Source: Pseudomonas sp. PB106
GTDB lineage: Bacteria > Pseudomonadota > Gammaproteobacteria > Pseudomonadales > Pseudomonadaceae
Assembly: GCF_009764645.1 (NCBI RefSeq)
Contig: NZ_RWIM01000005.1
Span: forward strand, 112,658 to 176,657
Reading direction: 5' to 3'
DNA: 64,000 bases
Part shown: one piece after another, positions 1 through 8,466 of the stretch
How the letters are laid out: every line of letters starts with the position of its first letter
Numbering within the stretch: the stretch's first letter is position 1
Made by a program: the position numbers and the translations under genes
Notes under the pieces: generated by a model
The model's input: the letters and a program-made list of their open reading frames with translations, nothing else
The model's database searches: none
Told to the model about the DNA's origin: nothing

Positions 1-71
1 TGAGCCCATCCCTGCCCTTTGCCTACACTTGCTTGCCAATAATCTTCAGATCTCTGCCAAAGGAGTCATCC

Positions 72-1205
72 ATGTCAAAGCTCTACCCCAGTATCGATCC
101 TGAGGGGCTGGTCGAGTATTCCGTGGTCTACACCGACCGCTCGCTCAACCACATGTCGCAGTCCTTTCAAGCGGTGATGAAGAACATTTCCAAGACCTTG
201 AAACAGGTCTACAACGCCCAAGCGGTTGCGGTGGTGCCGGGCAGCGGCACCTTCGGCATGGAAGCGGTGGCGCGACAGTTCGCGACCGGCCAGCAATGCC
301 TGGTAATCCGCAACGGCTGGTTCAGTTATCGCTGGAGCCAGATTCTCGACATGGGCAACATCCCGGCCGCCACCACCGTGTTGAAGGCCCGACCGATCGA
401 GACCGGTCACCAAGCGCCCTACGCCCCGCCGCCGCTGGACGAAGTGCTGGCCGCCATTGCCGAGCACAAGCCGAAGATTGTTTTCGCTCCTCACGTTGAA
501 ACTTCTTCAGGGATCATTCTGCCCGACGACTACCTGCGCGCCGTCGGCAACGCCGTGCATGCGGTGGGTGGCCTGTTCGTGCTGGACTGCATCGCCTCCG
601 GCACGATCTGGGTGGACATGCACAAATGCGCCGTCGACCTGCTGATCAGCGCCCCGCAAAAAGGCTGGAGCGCCTCGCCTTGCTGCGCCTTGGTGATGTT
701 CAGCGCTCTGGCCCTCGAACGTATCGAGCAGACGCAAAGCAGCAGCTTCGCCTGCGACCTGAAAAAATGGCTGCAGATCATGCAGGCCTACGAACAGGGC
801 GGACACGCCTACCACGCGACCATGCCCAGCGACTCCCTCGCACGGTTCAACGAGGTGATGAAAGAAACGCAAGCCTACGGTTTCGACAAGATCCGCGACC
901 AACAACAAGCTTTGGGCGATCAAGTGCGCGCCATGTTGACCGGCAAAGGCATTAAAAGCGTGGCCGCTGCTGGATTCCAGGCCCCCGGCGTGGTGGTGAG
1001 TTACACCGAAGATGCCGGCATCAAGAACGGCAAGAAATTTGCCGACCACGGCCTGCAGATCGCCGCCGGCGTACCGTTGCAATGCGACGAACCCGCCGAC
1101 TTCCAGACCTTCCGCATCGGCCTGTTCGGGCTGGAAAAGCTGCAGAATATCGAGCGCACGGTGAGCACGCTTGAGCAGGCGCTGGATGAGGTCATTGTTG
1201 ACTGA
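72..1205 (+). CDS. Class V aminotransferase (alanine-glyoxylate aminotransferase-like)
   Basis: PLP-dependent class V (fold type I) aminotransferase of 377 residues, a usual length for the alanine/serine-glyoxylate aminotransferase group. An early motif GSGTFGMEA fits the phosphate-binding loop. The region LDCIASG holds the Asp that contacts the PLP pyridine, and SAPQKGWSASP carries the likely Schiff-base lysine (K197). I use the ATG at 72 because AGGAG at 61-65 sits just before it; an in-frame ATG at 33 has no such site. No neighbour fixes the substrate: the gene stands alone before a bestrophin-like gene. The family call is firm; the substrate (glyoxylate, pyruvate or a phosphonate-type aldehyde) cannot be read from sequence. 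Confidence 0.85.
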   Translation: MSKLYPSIDPEGLVEYSVVYTDRSLNHMSQSFQAVMKNISKTLKQVYNAQAVAVVPGSGTFGMEAVARQFATGQQCLVIRNGWFSYRWSQILDMGNIPAATTVLKARPIETGHQAPYAPPPLDEVLAAIAEHKPKIVFAPHVETSSGIILPDDYLRAVGNAVHAVGGLFVLDCIASGTIWVDMHKCAVDLLISAPQKGWSASPCCALVMFSALALERIEQTQSSSFACDLKKWLQIMQAYEQGGHAYHATMPSDSLARFNEVMKETQAYGFDKIRDQQQALGDQVRAMLTGKGIKSVAAAGFQAPGVVVSYTEDAGIKNGKKFADHGLQIAAGVPLQCDEPADFQTFRIGLFGLEKLQNIERTVSTLEQALDEVIVD

Positions 1206-1324
1206 TGTGACGCCGACCGCCCGGCGTCCCGGACACATCGTGTAAAGCGATGGTCGAACCTTTCCCCCGGAAACACCGTCCGAGCTAAAGCGTTTACGCT
1301 TCCCGCTCGCCACGAGGTTTCCGT

Positions 1325-2227
1325 TTGAAAGCAGCCATCGTCAGAAAATACCGTTTGATCATCAAGACCCTGGGCTATGTCGGCTGGGCGTTGTTCTGGC
1401 TGTTGCTGTGGGACATCGCCGTTACCGTCGACTTCATGCTGTTTCTCAACGCCAAGTTGAATTTGCCGCTGATGCCGTTGACCTTGTTAGGTTCGGCATT
1501 GATCGTGCTGATCAGTTTCCGCAACAGCAGCGCTTACAACCGGTGGTGGGAAGCGCGGACGCTGTGGGGTTCGATGATCAACAATTCGCGCAGCTTTGCC
1601 CGGCAAGTGTTGACGTTGCTGGATGATCCGGGCAGTGAGGTGAATCCGGTCAAGTCGACGCTGTTGCGCCGTCACGTAGCCTATGTGAATTGCCTCGCGG
1701 CGCATCTGCAAGGTCAGCCTTGCCACGAGGAAGTCCGGGCGTTCATTCCGGCTGACGAGTTCGCCCGCAGTGGCACCACCAATAACTTCGCCAACGACAT
1801 CCTCACTGGCTCCGCAGCGCTGCTGGCCCGGGAATACAAGGCCGGCCGTCTGGACAGCATTCGCCTGGCGCGGCTGGAGTCAACGCTGGTGGATCTCTCG
1901 AACAGCCAAGGCGGCATGGAGCGGATCGCCAATACGCCGCTGCCCTACCCTTATGTGTATTTTCCGCGGCTGTTTATTTCACTGTTCTGCCTGATCGTGC
2001 CGATCGGACTGGTGGAATCCCTCGGTTGGTTCACGCCGCTGGCTTCGACCGTGGTCGGTTTCATGCTGCTGGCCATCGAGCGCATCGGCACCGATCTGCA
2101 AAGCCCGTTTCGCCACAGTGAGCACCAGATTCAGATGGAGGCGCTGTGTGAAACCATCGAGAAGAATCTGCAATCGATGCAGCGTGATTCGCTGGGTGAT
2201 GTGCGCCGGATTGAAGAGAACGCTTGA
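1325..2227 (+). CDS. Bestrophin-like (UPF0187/YneE) membrane channel
   Basis: Membrane protein of 300 residues. Residues about 15-75 hold two hydrophobic segments followed by FRNSSAYNRWWEAR, the hallmark of the bacterial bestrophin/UPF0187 family; another hydrophobic pair lies near residues 213-255. Bacterial bestrophins form pentameric ion channels. The start is TTG at 1325 with GAGG at 1314-1317, seven bases upstream. The gene is monocistronic and convergent with metQ, with a hairpin between the two. Family assignment is secure; ion selectivity is unknown. Confidence 0.82.
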   Translation: MKAAIVRKYRLIIKTLGYVGWALFWLLLWDIAVTVDFMLFLNAKLNLPLMPLTLLGSALIVLISFRNSSAYNRWWEARTLWGSMINNSRSFARQVLTLLDDPGSEVNPVKSTLLRRHVAYVNCLAAHLQGQPCHEEVRAFIPADEFARSGTTNNFANDILTGSAALLAREYKAGRLDSIRLARLESTLVDLSNSQGGMERIANTPLPYPYVYFPRLFISLFCLIVPIGLVESLGWFTPLASTVVGFMLLAIERIGTDLQSPFRHSEHQIQMEALCETIEKNLQSMQRDSLGDVRRIEENA

Positions 2228-2231
2228 AGAT

Positions 2232-2266
2232 GTCGGGAGCCGAGCGCATTTCTGGCGGCTCCCGAC
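2232..2266. terminator. Hairpin between convergent genes
   Basis: GTCGGGAGCCG (2232-2242) and CGGCTCCCGAC (2256-2266) form a perfect 11-bp stem with a 13-nt loop. It lies between the bestrophin-like stop and the metQ stop. There is no T-run on either side, so it is a weak or non-canonical bidirectional terminator. Confidence 0.5.
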
Positions 2267-2270
2267 TCGA

Positions 2271-3050
2271 TCAGAACGCCGGCACCACATCGCCGTGATA
2301 ACGCTCAAGAATGAACTGCTTCACCTGCGGTGAATTGAGCAGCGCGCCGAGCTTCTGTACCGCCGGGGTGTTTGCCTTATCGCGACGCACGTACAGGTAA
2401 TTGGCGTACGGCGACTCCGAACTTTCGATAAACAGCGCGTCTTTGTGCGGCACCAATTTGGCTTCCAGCGCGTAGTTGGCGTTGATCAACGCCAGATCAA
2501 CCTGATTCAGCACGCGCGGCAGCATGGCGGCTTCCAGTTCCTGAAACTTCAGATGCTTGGGATTGCTGACGATGTCCAGGCGCGTGGCCATGATGTTGTC
2601 GGGATCTTTCAGGGTGATCAGGCCTTGTTTGGCGATCAGCAGCAGCGCACGACCGGAGTTGGTCGGGTCGTTGGGAATGGCAATGGTCGCGCCATCCTTG
2701 AGTTCACTGATGTTTTTGATCTTCTTCGAATAAGCGCCGAACGGCTCGATGTGCACCGCCACGACAGGCACTTGGTCGCTGCTCGGGCGGTCTTTTTTGT
2801 AGGCCTCGTAATACGGTTTGCTCTGGAAGTAATTGGCGTCGAGCAAGCCTTCATCGGTCTGCCGATCTGGCTGAATGTAGTCAGAAAAGACTTTAACCTC
2901 CAGCGTCACCCCTTCCTTGGCCAGTTCCGGCTTCAAGAATTCCAGAATCTCGGCATGGGGCACGGGCACCACGGCGATTTTCAGGGTTTCGGCGTAGGCA
3001 TTGCCCATGGCGGCGACCAGCAGTGCGACGGAGAGCGCGACACGTTTCAC
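2271..3050 (-). CDS. metQ: MetQ/NlpA-family substrate-binding protein
   Basis: Periplasmic binding protein (259 residues) of the methionine ABC-importer family. A signal peptide (KRVALSVALLVAAMGNAYA) ends in an Ala-x-Ala type site without a lipobox Cys, so it is probably soluble, unlike lipidated E. coli MetQ. The body has family features such as LKIAVVPVPHAEIL and FSDYIQPD. The start is GTG at 3050, which overlaps the solA stop as GTGA, with AAGGA upstream; this indicates translational coupling to solA. No metN or metI lies nearby, so it is an orphan binding protein here. Its ligand may not be methionine; a substrate related to SolA chemistry (N-methyl amino acid) is possible but is inference. 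Confidence 0.85.
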   Translation of the reverse strand: MKRVALSVALLVAAMGNAYAETLKIAVVPVPHAEILEFLKPELAKEGVTLEVKVFSDYIQPDRQTDEGLLDANYFQSKPYYEAYKKDRPSSDQVPVVAVHIEPFGAYSKKIKNISELKDGATIAIPNDPTNSGRALLLIAKQGLITLKDPDNIMATRLDIVSNPKHLKFQELEAAMLPRVLNQVDLALINANYALEAKLVPHKDALFIESSESPYANYLYVRRDKANTPAVQKLGALLNSPQVKQFILERYHGDVVPAF

Positions 3051-4225
3051 GATAGTGTTCCTTCGAATCGTTTGAGGGAAAAAGAGGACAGATCCAGGTC
3101 GGTCGAGCCGCGCATGCACCACTGGGCAAACGCCTCGCCGAGTGCAGCGGAATGCTTGAAACCGTGGCCAGAGCACGCCGAGACGAACAGCGTGTGCTGC
3201 AGCGACGGGTGCTCGTCGATGATGAAATGGCGATCCGGCGTAACGGTGTAGGCGCAGACAGCGGACTTGATGACTTTCGCGGTCACGCCGGCGATGCGGT
3301 TATGCACCTGGTGCTCGTACATGTCCTGCGCTTCGGCCGCTGAAACCGTGCGGTCGATGGCCTGCGGCGACGTTGCTGTGTGGTACTGCGCGGTGGCGAT
3401 TTTCATGCTGCTTTCGCCGGGTAACGCGGGGAAGCCGTAGTTGATGTTGTCGTCGCCACGGCCATGAGTGAGGATGAACGTTGGTGAATGGCCCACCAGT
3501 CCGGCGTTGTCTTCCAGTTCGAACCAGAACAGCTTCTGCCGGTAGACACTGAGCAGATTTTCATAGGGCTCACCGAGCCACTCGCCGTTCCAGTTACCTG
3601 CGCTGATCACCAGTTTGTCGGCGAACAGCGTGCGGCGGTCGGTGGTGACGGTGACACCCTCGTCGTTCGAACTGATGCCGGTGACGGTCTCGCCTTTATG
3701 CAGGATTGCACCGTGTTGTTCCGCCAGTTTGAGCTGCACATCGATGCAGCGCTCCGGACGCACGAAGCCACCGCCCGGCTCGAAATAGCCGATGGCTGAG
3801 TCGTGCACATGGGCGAACTGCGGGAAGCGCTGACGAATCTGTTCGGCGGACAAGACTTCGTGCTCGATGCCGTAAGTCTGCGCCAGGCCGATGGTGCGCA
3901 AGGTGAAGTCGGATTGATCTTCAGGGTTGAACTCGGCGCTCGACGTCAGGACCAGCAGCCCCGATTGCTCGAACAGCGACTCTCCTGTCAGCGACTCCAG
4001 TTCTCGCCAGATACGATGAGAGTTGCGCACGATCGGTACGTATTGCGCGCCCTCGCCGACCGAAAGCCGGGTGATGCGCGTGTCGCCATGGCTGGAGCCG
4101 AGATTATGCGGCGGATGATGCCGATCAATACCGACAACCTGCACCCCCGCTTTCGCCAACTGATAAACCGTGGCCGCGCCCATGGCACCCAAGCCTAAGA
4201 CCAGCACCTCACATCGCTCGGACAT
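3047..4225 (-). CDS. solA: N-methyl-L-tryptophan oxidase / sarcosine oxidase-like flavoenzyme
   Basis: FAD-dependent amine oxidase of 392 residues in the monomeric sarcosine oxidase family. The N-terminal dinucleotide-binding motif is VLGLGAMGAATVYQLAKAG (residues about 8-26). The segment VCAYTVTPD contains the Cys that carries covalent FAD in this family. It oxidatively demethylates N-methyl amino acids to formaldehyde and H2O2. The 3' end overlaps metQ by four bases. The start ATG at 4225 is preceded, on its strand, by AGGTAG. It is divergent from gcd across a 372-bp spacer. SolA is the best label, but sarcosine or another N-methyl amine is also possible as substrate. Confidence 0.85.
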   Translation of the reverse strand: MSERCEVLVLGLGAMGAATVYQLAKAGVQVVGIDRHHPPHNLGSSHGDTRITRLSVGEGAQYVPIVRNSHRIWRELESLTGESLFEQSGLLVLTSSAEFNPEDQSDFTLRTIGLAQTYGIEHEVLSAEQIRQRFPQFAHVHDSAIGYFEPGGGFVRPERCIDVQLKLAEQHGAILHKGETVTGISSNDEGVTVTTDRRTLFADKLVISAGNWNGEWLGEPYENLLSVYRQKLFWFELEDNAGLVGHSPTFILTHGRGDDNINYGFPALPGESSMKIATAQYHTATSPQAIDRTVSAAEAQDMYEHQVHNRIAGVTAKVIKSAVCAYTVTPDRHFIIDEHPSLQHTLFVSACSGHGFKHSAALGEAFAQWCMRGSTDLDLSSFSLKRFEGTLS

Positions 4226-4597
4226 AAATAGCTACCTATCAAAAAGGCGCCAGTTGAGCGGTAAAGCACGGCGAATTCCAAGATTAAAAAAGCATATCCA
4301 TATAGCTCTGCGCGGCAGATGACCGCTCTGTCTCGGGCTACTGGGCGGTTATTCGTCGCATTTACAACCTGGCGCAAATGATTTACGCCTGACCGCGCGC
4401 CAATTGATAACTGTCAAAAATCTTAATCAATCTGACAGAACCTCGATTTTCTGCGCATTTCGACAGACATTTCAGCGTCTAAGCTTCACCTCAGGCATGC
4501 GCCAAAACCGCGAACTACGCTTCAAAACGAAATTGTGTTTTAACTAGGTAGTTACCTAACTATATAATGCGCGCCTCATTTCAACGGGACACTCAAC
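4226..4597. promoter_or_regulatory. Divergent solA/gcd intergenic region with gcd promoter and palindrome
   Basis: This spacer holds no gene. Near gcd there is a TATAAT box (4563-4568) and a TTAACT -35-like hexamer (4540-4545) with 17-nt spacing. Between them lies the perfect inverted repeat TAGGTA-GT-TACCTA (4545-4558), placed where a bound repressor would block RNA polymerase. A diverged copy (11 of 15 positions shared) overlaps the solA start at 4225-4239. The boxes are read directly; their function is inferred. Confidence 0.5.
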
Positions 4598-7003
4598 GTG
4601 AAGCAGAGTCAAAGCCTCTCGGGCATATCAAAATTCATTCTGATCGGGCTGGGCGTCGTCATCGCCCTGCTCGGCTTGGCGCTGGCTGCGGGCGGCGTGA
4701 AGTTGGTCAGCCTGGGAGGCTCGTGGTACTTCCTGGTGGGCGGCGTGGTCATGGCCGTTTCCGGTCTGTTGATCGCTCGCTTCAAACCGGCGGGTGCGTG
4801 GTTGTTCGCCGCGTTCCTGGTCGGCACGGCGATCTGGGCGGTCAGCGATGCCGGCCTGGTGTTCTGGCCGGTGTTCTCGCGCCTGTTCATGTTCAGTGTG
4901 ATCGGCCTGGTCGTGGCGCTGGTTTATCCGCTGCTCAAGCGTGCCAGCGGTGGCGTTGCCGGTCGTGGCGCTTACGCCGTGGCTGCAGTGTTGGCGGTCG
5001 GTGTGGTTGTCGCGGCCGGTAACATGTTCGTCGCCCACCCTACCGTTGCTGCAACCGGCACTGGCCCGGGCCTGACTCCGGTCGAGCCGGACAAGTCGCA
5101 AAAAGACTGGGCGCACTACGGTAATACCGAAGGTGGCAGCCGCTTCGCCGCGCTGGACCAGATCAACCGCAACAACGTCGACAAGCTGAAAGTCGCGTGG
5201 ACCTACCACACCGGTGACGTCGCCGAGAGCGATGGCAACGGCGCTGAAGACCAGCTGACCCCACTGCAAGTCGGCAACAAAGTGTTCATCTGCACCCCGC
5301 ACAACAACCTGATCGCCCTCGATGCCGACACCGGCAAAGAACTGTGGAAGAACGCGATCAACGCCCAGTCGAAAGTCTGGCAGCGCTGCCGTGGCATGGC
5401 CTATTTCGATGCGACCAAAGCCATCGCGCAGCCGAGCAACTCGTCGATCATCGAAGCCAAGCCTGCGCCGGCCGCCAACTGCCAGCGTCGTCTGCTGACC
5501 AACACCATCGACGCCCGTTTGATCGCAGTCGATGCCGACACCGGCGAGTTCTGCCAGGGTTTCGGCAACAACGGTCAGGTTGATCTGAAGGCCGGTCTGG
5601 GTAACGTCCCGGACAGCTACTATCAGTTGTCCTCCGCGCCACTGATGGCCGGCACCACCGTGGTGGTTGGCGGTCGCGTGGCTGACAACGTGCAAACCGA
5701 CATGCCAGGCGGCGTGATCCGTGGCTTCGACGTGATGACGGGCGCGATGCGCTGGGCGTTCGACCCGGGCAACCCTCAGGATAAAAACGCTCCGGCCGAC
5801 GGCAGCACCTATGTGCGCAGCACGCCGAACAGCTGGGCGCCGATGTCCTATGACCCTGGGACCAACACCGTTTTCCTGCCGATGGGCAGTTCGTCGACCG
5901 ACATCTATGGTGTCGAACGCAGCAAACTCGATCACACGTACGGTGCTTCGATCCTCGCGCTGGACGCTACCAGCGGTGACGAGCGCTGGGTGTTCCAGAC
6001 CGTGCACAACGATCTGTGGGACTTCGACCTGCCGATGCAGCCGAGCCTGATCGACTTCACCAAGGACGGAAAAACCGTTCCGGCGCTGGTCATCGGCACC
6101 AAGGCCGGGCAGATTTACGTGCTCGACCGTGCCACTGGCAAACCGCTGACCGACGTCAAAGAAGTCCCGGTGAAAGCGGCGAACATCCCGAACGAACCGT
6201 ACTCCCCTACCCAGCCGAAATCGGTCGGCATGCCGCAGATCGGTGCTCAGCACCTGACCGAATCGGACATGTGGGGCGCCACGCCGTACGATCAGTTGCT
6301 GTGCCGTATCGACTTCAAAGGCATGCGTTACGACGGCCTGTACACCGCGCCGGGCATGGATAAGTCGCTGAGCTTCCCGGGTTCGCTGGGTGGCATGAAC
6401 TGGGGCAGCATCTCCACTGACCCGGTGCACGGCTTCATCTTCGTCAACGACATGCGTCTGGGTCTGTGGATTCAGATGATCCCGTCGCAGAACAAAGGCC
6501 AGGCCGCTGGCGGTGGCGAAGCGCTGAACACCGGCATGGGCGCCGTTCCGCTGAAAGGCACGCCTTACGCCGTGAACAAAAACCGCTTCCTGTCGGTCGC
6601 CGGCATTCCTTGCCAGGCACCGCCGTTCGGCACGCTGACCGCCATCGACATGAAAACCCAGAAAGTCGCCTGGCAGGTTCCGGTCGGCACCGTTGAAGAC
6701 ACCGGTCCACTGGGCATCCGCATGCACTTGCCGATCAAGATCGGTTTGCCAACCCTCGGCGGCACCCTGTCGACCCAAGGTGGTTTGATCTTCATCGCCG
6801 GCACCCAGGACTTCTACCTGCGCGCCTTCAACAGCGGCAACGGTGAAGAAGTCTGGAAAGCGCGTCTGCCAGTCGGCAGCCAGGGCGGCCCGATGACCTA
6901 CGTTTCGCCAAAAACCGGCAAGCAGTACATCGTCATCACCGCTGGCGGTGCACGTCAGTCGACCGATCGTGGCGACTACGTGATGGCTTACGCCCTGCCG
7001 TAA
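4598..7003 (+). CDS. gcd: Membrane-bound PQQ-dependent glucose dehydrogenase
   Basis: Quinoprotein of 801 residues (E. coli Gcd is of similar size). About five hydrophobic segments fill residues 10-150. A large periplasmic eight-bladed propeller follows from about residue 160, with motifs such as DWAHYGNTEGGSRFAAL and WDFDLPMQPSLIDF. It oxidises glucose to gluconolactone in the periplasm and passes electrons to ubiquinone. The start is GTG at 4598, with only a weak GGGA upstream. A terminator follows and then oprB, the sugar porin, which fits the Pseudomonas direct oxidative glucose route. Regulation is likely at the promoter palindrome upstream. Confidence 0.95.
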   Translation: MKQSQSLSGISKFILIGLGVVIALLGLALAAGGVKLVSLGGSWYFLVGGVVMAVSGLLIARFKPAGAWLFAAFLVGTAIWAVSDAGLVFWPVFSRLFMFSVIGLVVALVYPLLKRASGGVAGRGAYAVAAVLAVGVVVAAGNMFVAHPTVAATGTGPGLTPVEPDKSQKDWAHYGNTEGGSRFAALDQINRNNVDKLKVAWTYHTGDVAESDGNGAEDQLTPLQVGNKVFICTPHNNLIALDADTGKELWKNAINAQSKVWQRCRGMAYFDATKAIAQPSNSSIIEAKPAPAANCQRRLLTNTIDARLIAVDADTGEFCQGFGNNGQVDLKAGLGNVPDSYYQLSSAPLMAGTTVVVGGRVADNVQTDMPGGVIRGFDVMTGAMRWAFDPGNPQDKNAPADGSTYVRSTPNSWAPMSYDPGTNTVFLPMGSSSTDIYGVERSKLDHTYGASILALDATSGDERWVFQTVHNDLWDFDLPMQPSLIDFTKDGKTVPALVIGTKAGQIYVLDRATGKPLTDVKEVPVKAANIPNEPYSPTQPKSVGMPQIGAQHLTESDMWGATPYDQLLCRIDFKGMRYDGLYTAPGMDKSLSFPGSLGGMNWGSISTDPVHGFIFVNDMRLGLWIQMIPSQNKGQAAGGGEALNTGMGAVPLKGTPYAVNKNRFLSVAGIPCQAPPFGTLTAIDMKTQKVAWQVPVGTVEDTGPLGIRMHLPIKIGLPTLGGTLSTQGGLIFIAGTQDFYLRAFNSGNGEEVWKARLPVGSQGGPMTYVSPKTGKQYIVITAGGARQSTDRGDYVMAYALP

Positions 7004-7040
7004 ACCCCTGCGTCCACGTTAAGCGCGGACGCTTGCTTTG

Positions 7041-7075
7041 AGCGCGGCACCTTCGGGTGCCGCGCTGCTTTTCCC
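7041..7075 (+). terminator. Rho-independent terminator after gcd
   Basis: AGCGCGGCACC (7041-7051) and GGTGCCGCGCT (7056-7066) form a perfect 11-bp stem closed by a TTCG tetraloop, followed by GCTTTTCCCC. It separates gcd from oprB. Confidence 0.85.
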
Positions 7076-7107
7076 CTATTGCTCAAGTTTTCTGCAGGAA
7101 GATTTAC

Positions 7108-8406
7108 ATGCTATCGGCTGTTCGTTTTTCCCGTTCCGACCTGTTCAAAGGCCTGTTGCTGGGCGTCGCGTGCACCACTACCCTCCCCGCGCTGGCCGAC
7201 AACGATTCCGATCTGTTGACCCGCAGCACCCTCACCGGTGACTGGGGCGGCTTGCGTCACCAGATGGACGAAGAAGGCGTCAAGTTCACCGGCGACTACA
7301 GCGGCGAAACCGCTTACAACGCTGACGGCGGACTGCATCGCTCGGCGCGCTACTCGCAGAACATCAAGCTCGGCATGCAGTTCGATCTGAGCAAACTGTA
7401 TGGCGTCGACAACGCCGGCAAGGTCCAGTTGACCATCAACGACCGACGCGGCAACAGCGCCTCCGAAGACCTGGTCGGCAACCGTTTGCCGATCCAGGAA
7501 AACTACGGCGGTTTGTACACGCGCCTGACCGAACTCAGCTACGAGCGCAGCCTGTTCACCCCTGCGCTCAACGTCAAACTCGGCTACATGGCCATGGGCA
7601 ACGATCTCGGCGGCCTCGACAGCGGCATTCTGTGCAACTTCATGAACGCCGGTTTCTGCGGCCATCCGCTGAACATGTCCGGCGGTAGCGGCTGGACCAA
7701 CTACCCCAACGCGCACTTGGGTGTGCGGGTGAAATACGACCTGTCGCCGGCGTGGCAATTGCGCGTGGCGGCGTTCAACGTCGACCCGGAAAGCAACGGC
7801 AACTCCAGCCGTGCCTGGCACCTGGGCCCGAAACACACCACCGGTACCGTGGTGCCGATCGAACTGGTGTACAAGCACACCGGTGAGCTGCCGGGCGAAT
7901 ACAAGGTCGGCTACTACTACGACAGCTCCGACGTGAAACGCATCGGCAGCAGTAAAGAAGTGTCCGGTCGCGGCGGTCATTATCTGCTGGTCGATCAAGC
8001 CGTGTGGCGCTCGGAGTCGTCCGAAGGCCGCAGCCTGCATGCCTTCGGCCAATACTCGGCGGCCAGCGAAGCGGCCTCGCCGTTCAGCAAGTGGTACGGC
8101 ACCGGCGTGGTTTTGTACAAACCGTTCGAAGGTCGCCCGCGTGACACCGTCGCTCTGGGCTACGGTCGCGCCGTGCCAAACCCACGCAGCCGCGACGTGC
8201 AGCAAGACGCCGCGCTGGACAACGGCGCCGCGTTCCCGAACCTCGACAGCGCCGAACAATTGATCGAGCTGGGCTACGGCTATCAAGCCACGCCATGGCT
8301 GACCCTGCGTCCGAACGTGCAATACATCATCGAGCCCGGCGCGTTCTCCGGGCAGGACATCGACAATGCATTGGTGTTTGGTCTGCAGGTGAAAGCGTCG
8401 CTGTAA
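7108..8406 (+). CDS. oprB: Carbohydrate-selective porin OprB
   Basis: Outer-membrane beta-barrel of 432 residues. The signal peptide runs to about residue 30 (GVACTTTLPALA). The mature start has the OprB signature LTGDWGGLRHQMDEEGV, and the chain ends in alternating strands typical of the family. It admits glucose and other sugars to the periplasm, supplying gcd. I choose ATG 7108, which has GCAGGAAG just upstream, over an earlier in-frame ATG at 7057 that lies inside the gcd terminator. A bidirectional terminator follows. Confidence 0.93.
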   Translation: MLSAVRFSRSDLFKGLLLGVACTTTLPALADNDSDLLTRSTLTGDWGGLRHQMDEEGVKFTGDYSGETAYNADGGLHRSARYSQNIKLGMQFDLSKLYGVDNAGKVQLTINDRRGNSASEDLVGNRLPIQENYGGLYTRLTELSYERSLFTPALNVKLGYMAMGNDLGGLDSGILCNFMNAGFCGHPLNMSGGSGWTNYPNAHLGVRVKYDLSPAWQLRVAAFNVDPESNGNSSRAWHLGPKHTTGTVVPIELVYKHTGELPGEYKVGYYYDSSDVKRIGSSKEVSGRGGHYLLVDQAVWRSESSEGRSLHAFGQYSAASEAASPFSKWYGTGVVLYKPFEGRPRDTVALGYGRAVPNPRSRDVQQDAALDNGAAFPNLDSAEQLIELGYGYQATPWLTLRPNVQYIIEPGAFSGQDIDNALVFGLQVKASL

Positions 8407-8423
8407 ATCTTCGGGTTTGCAGG

Positions 8424-8458
8424 CACAAAAAAACCGGCGCAATGCCGGTTTTTTTGTG
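8424..8458. terminator. Bidirectional terminator between oprB and the ABC exporter
   Basis: CACAAAAAAACCGGC (8424-8438) and its exact complement GCCGGTTTTTTTGTG (8444-8458) flank a 5-nt loop. A-run and T-run on either side let it stop transcription in both directions, as the convergent arrangement requires. Confidence 0.93.
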
Positions 8459-8466
8459 TTCGACCA

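Noticed and set aside
4628..6778. A 716-residue open frame antisense to gcd
   Set aside because: It mirrors the gcd codons; gcd itself is a full, well-recognised protein.
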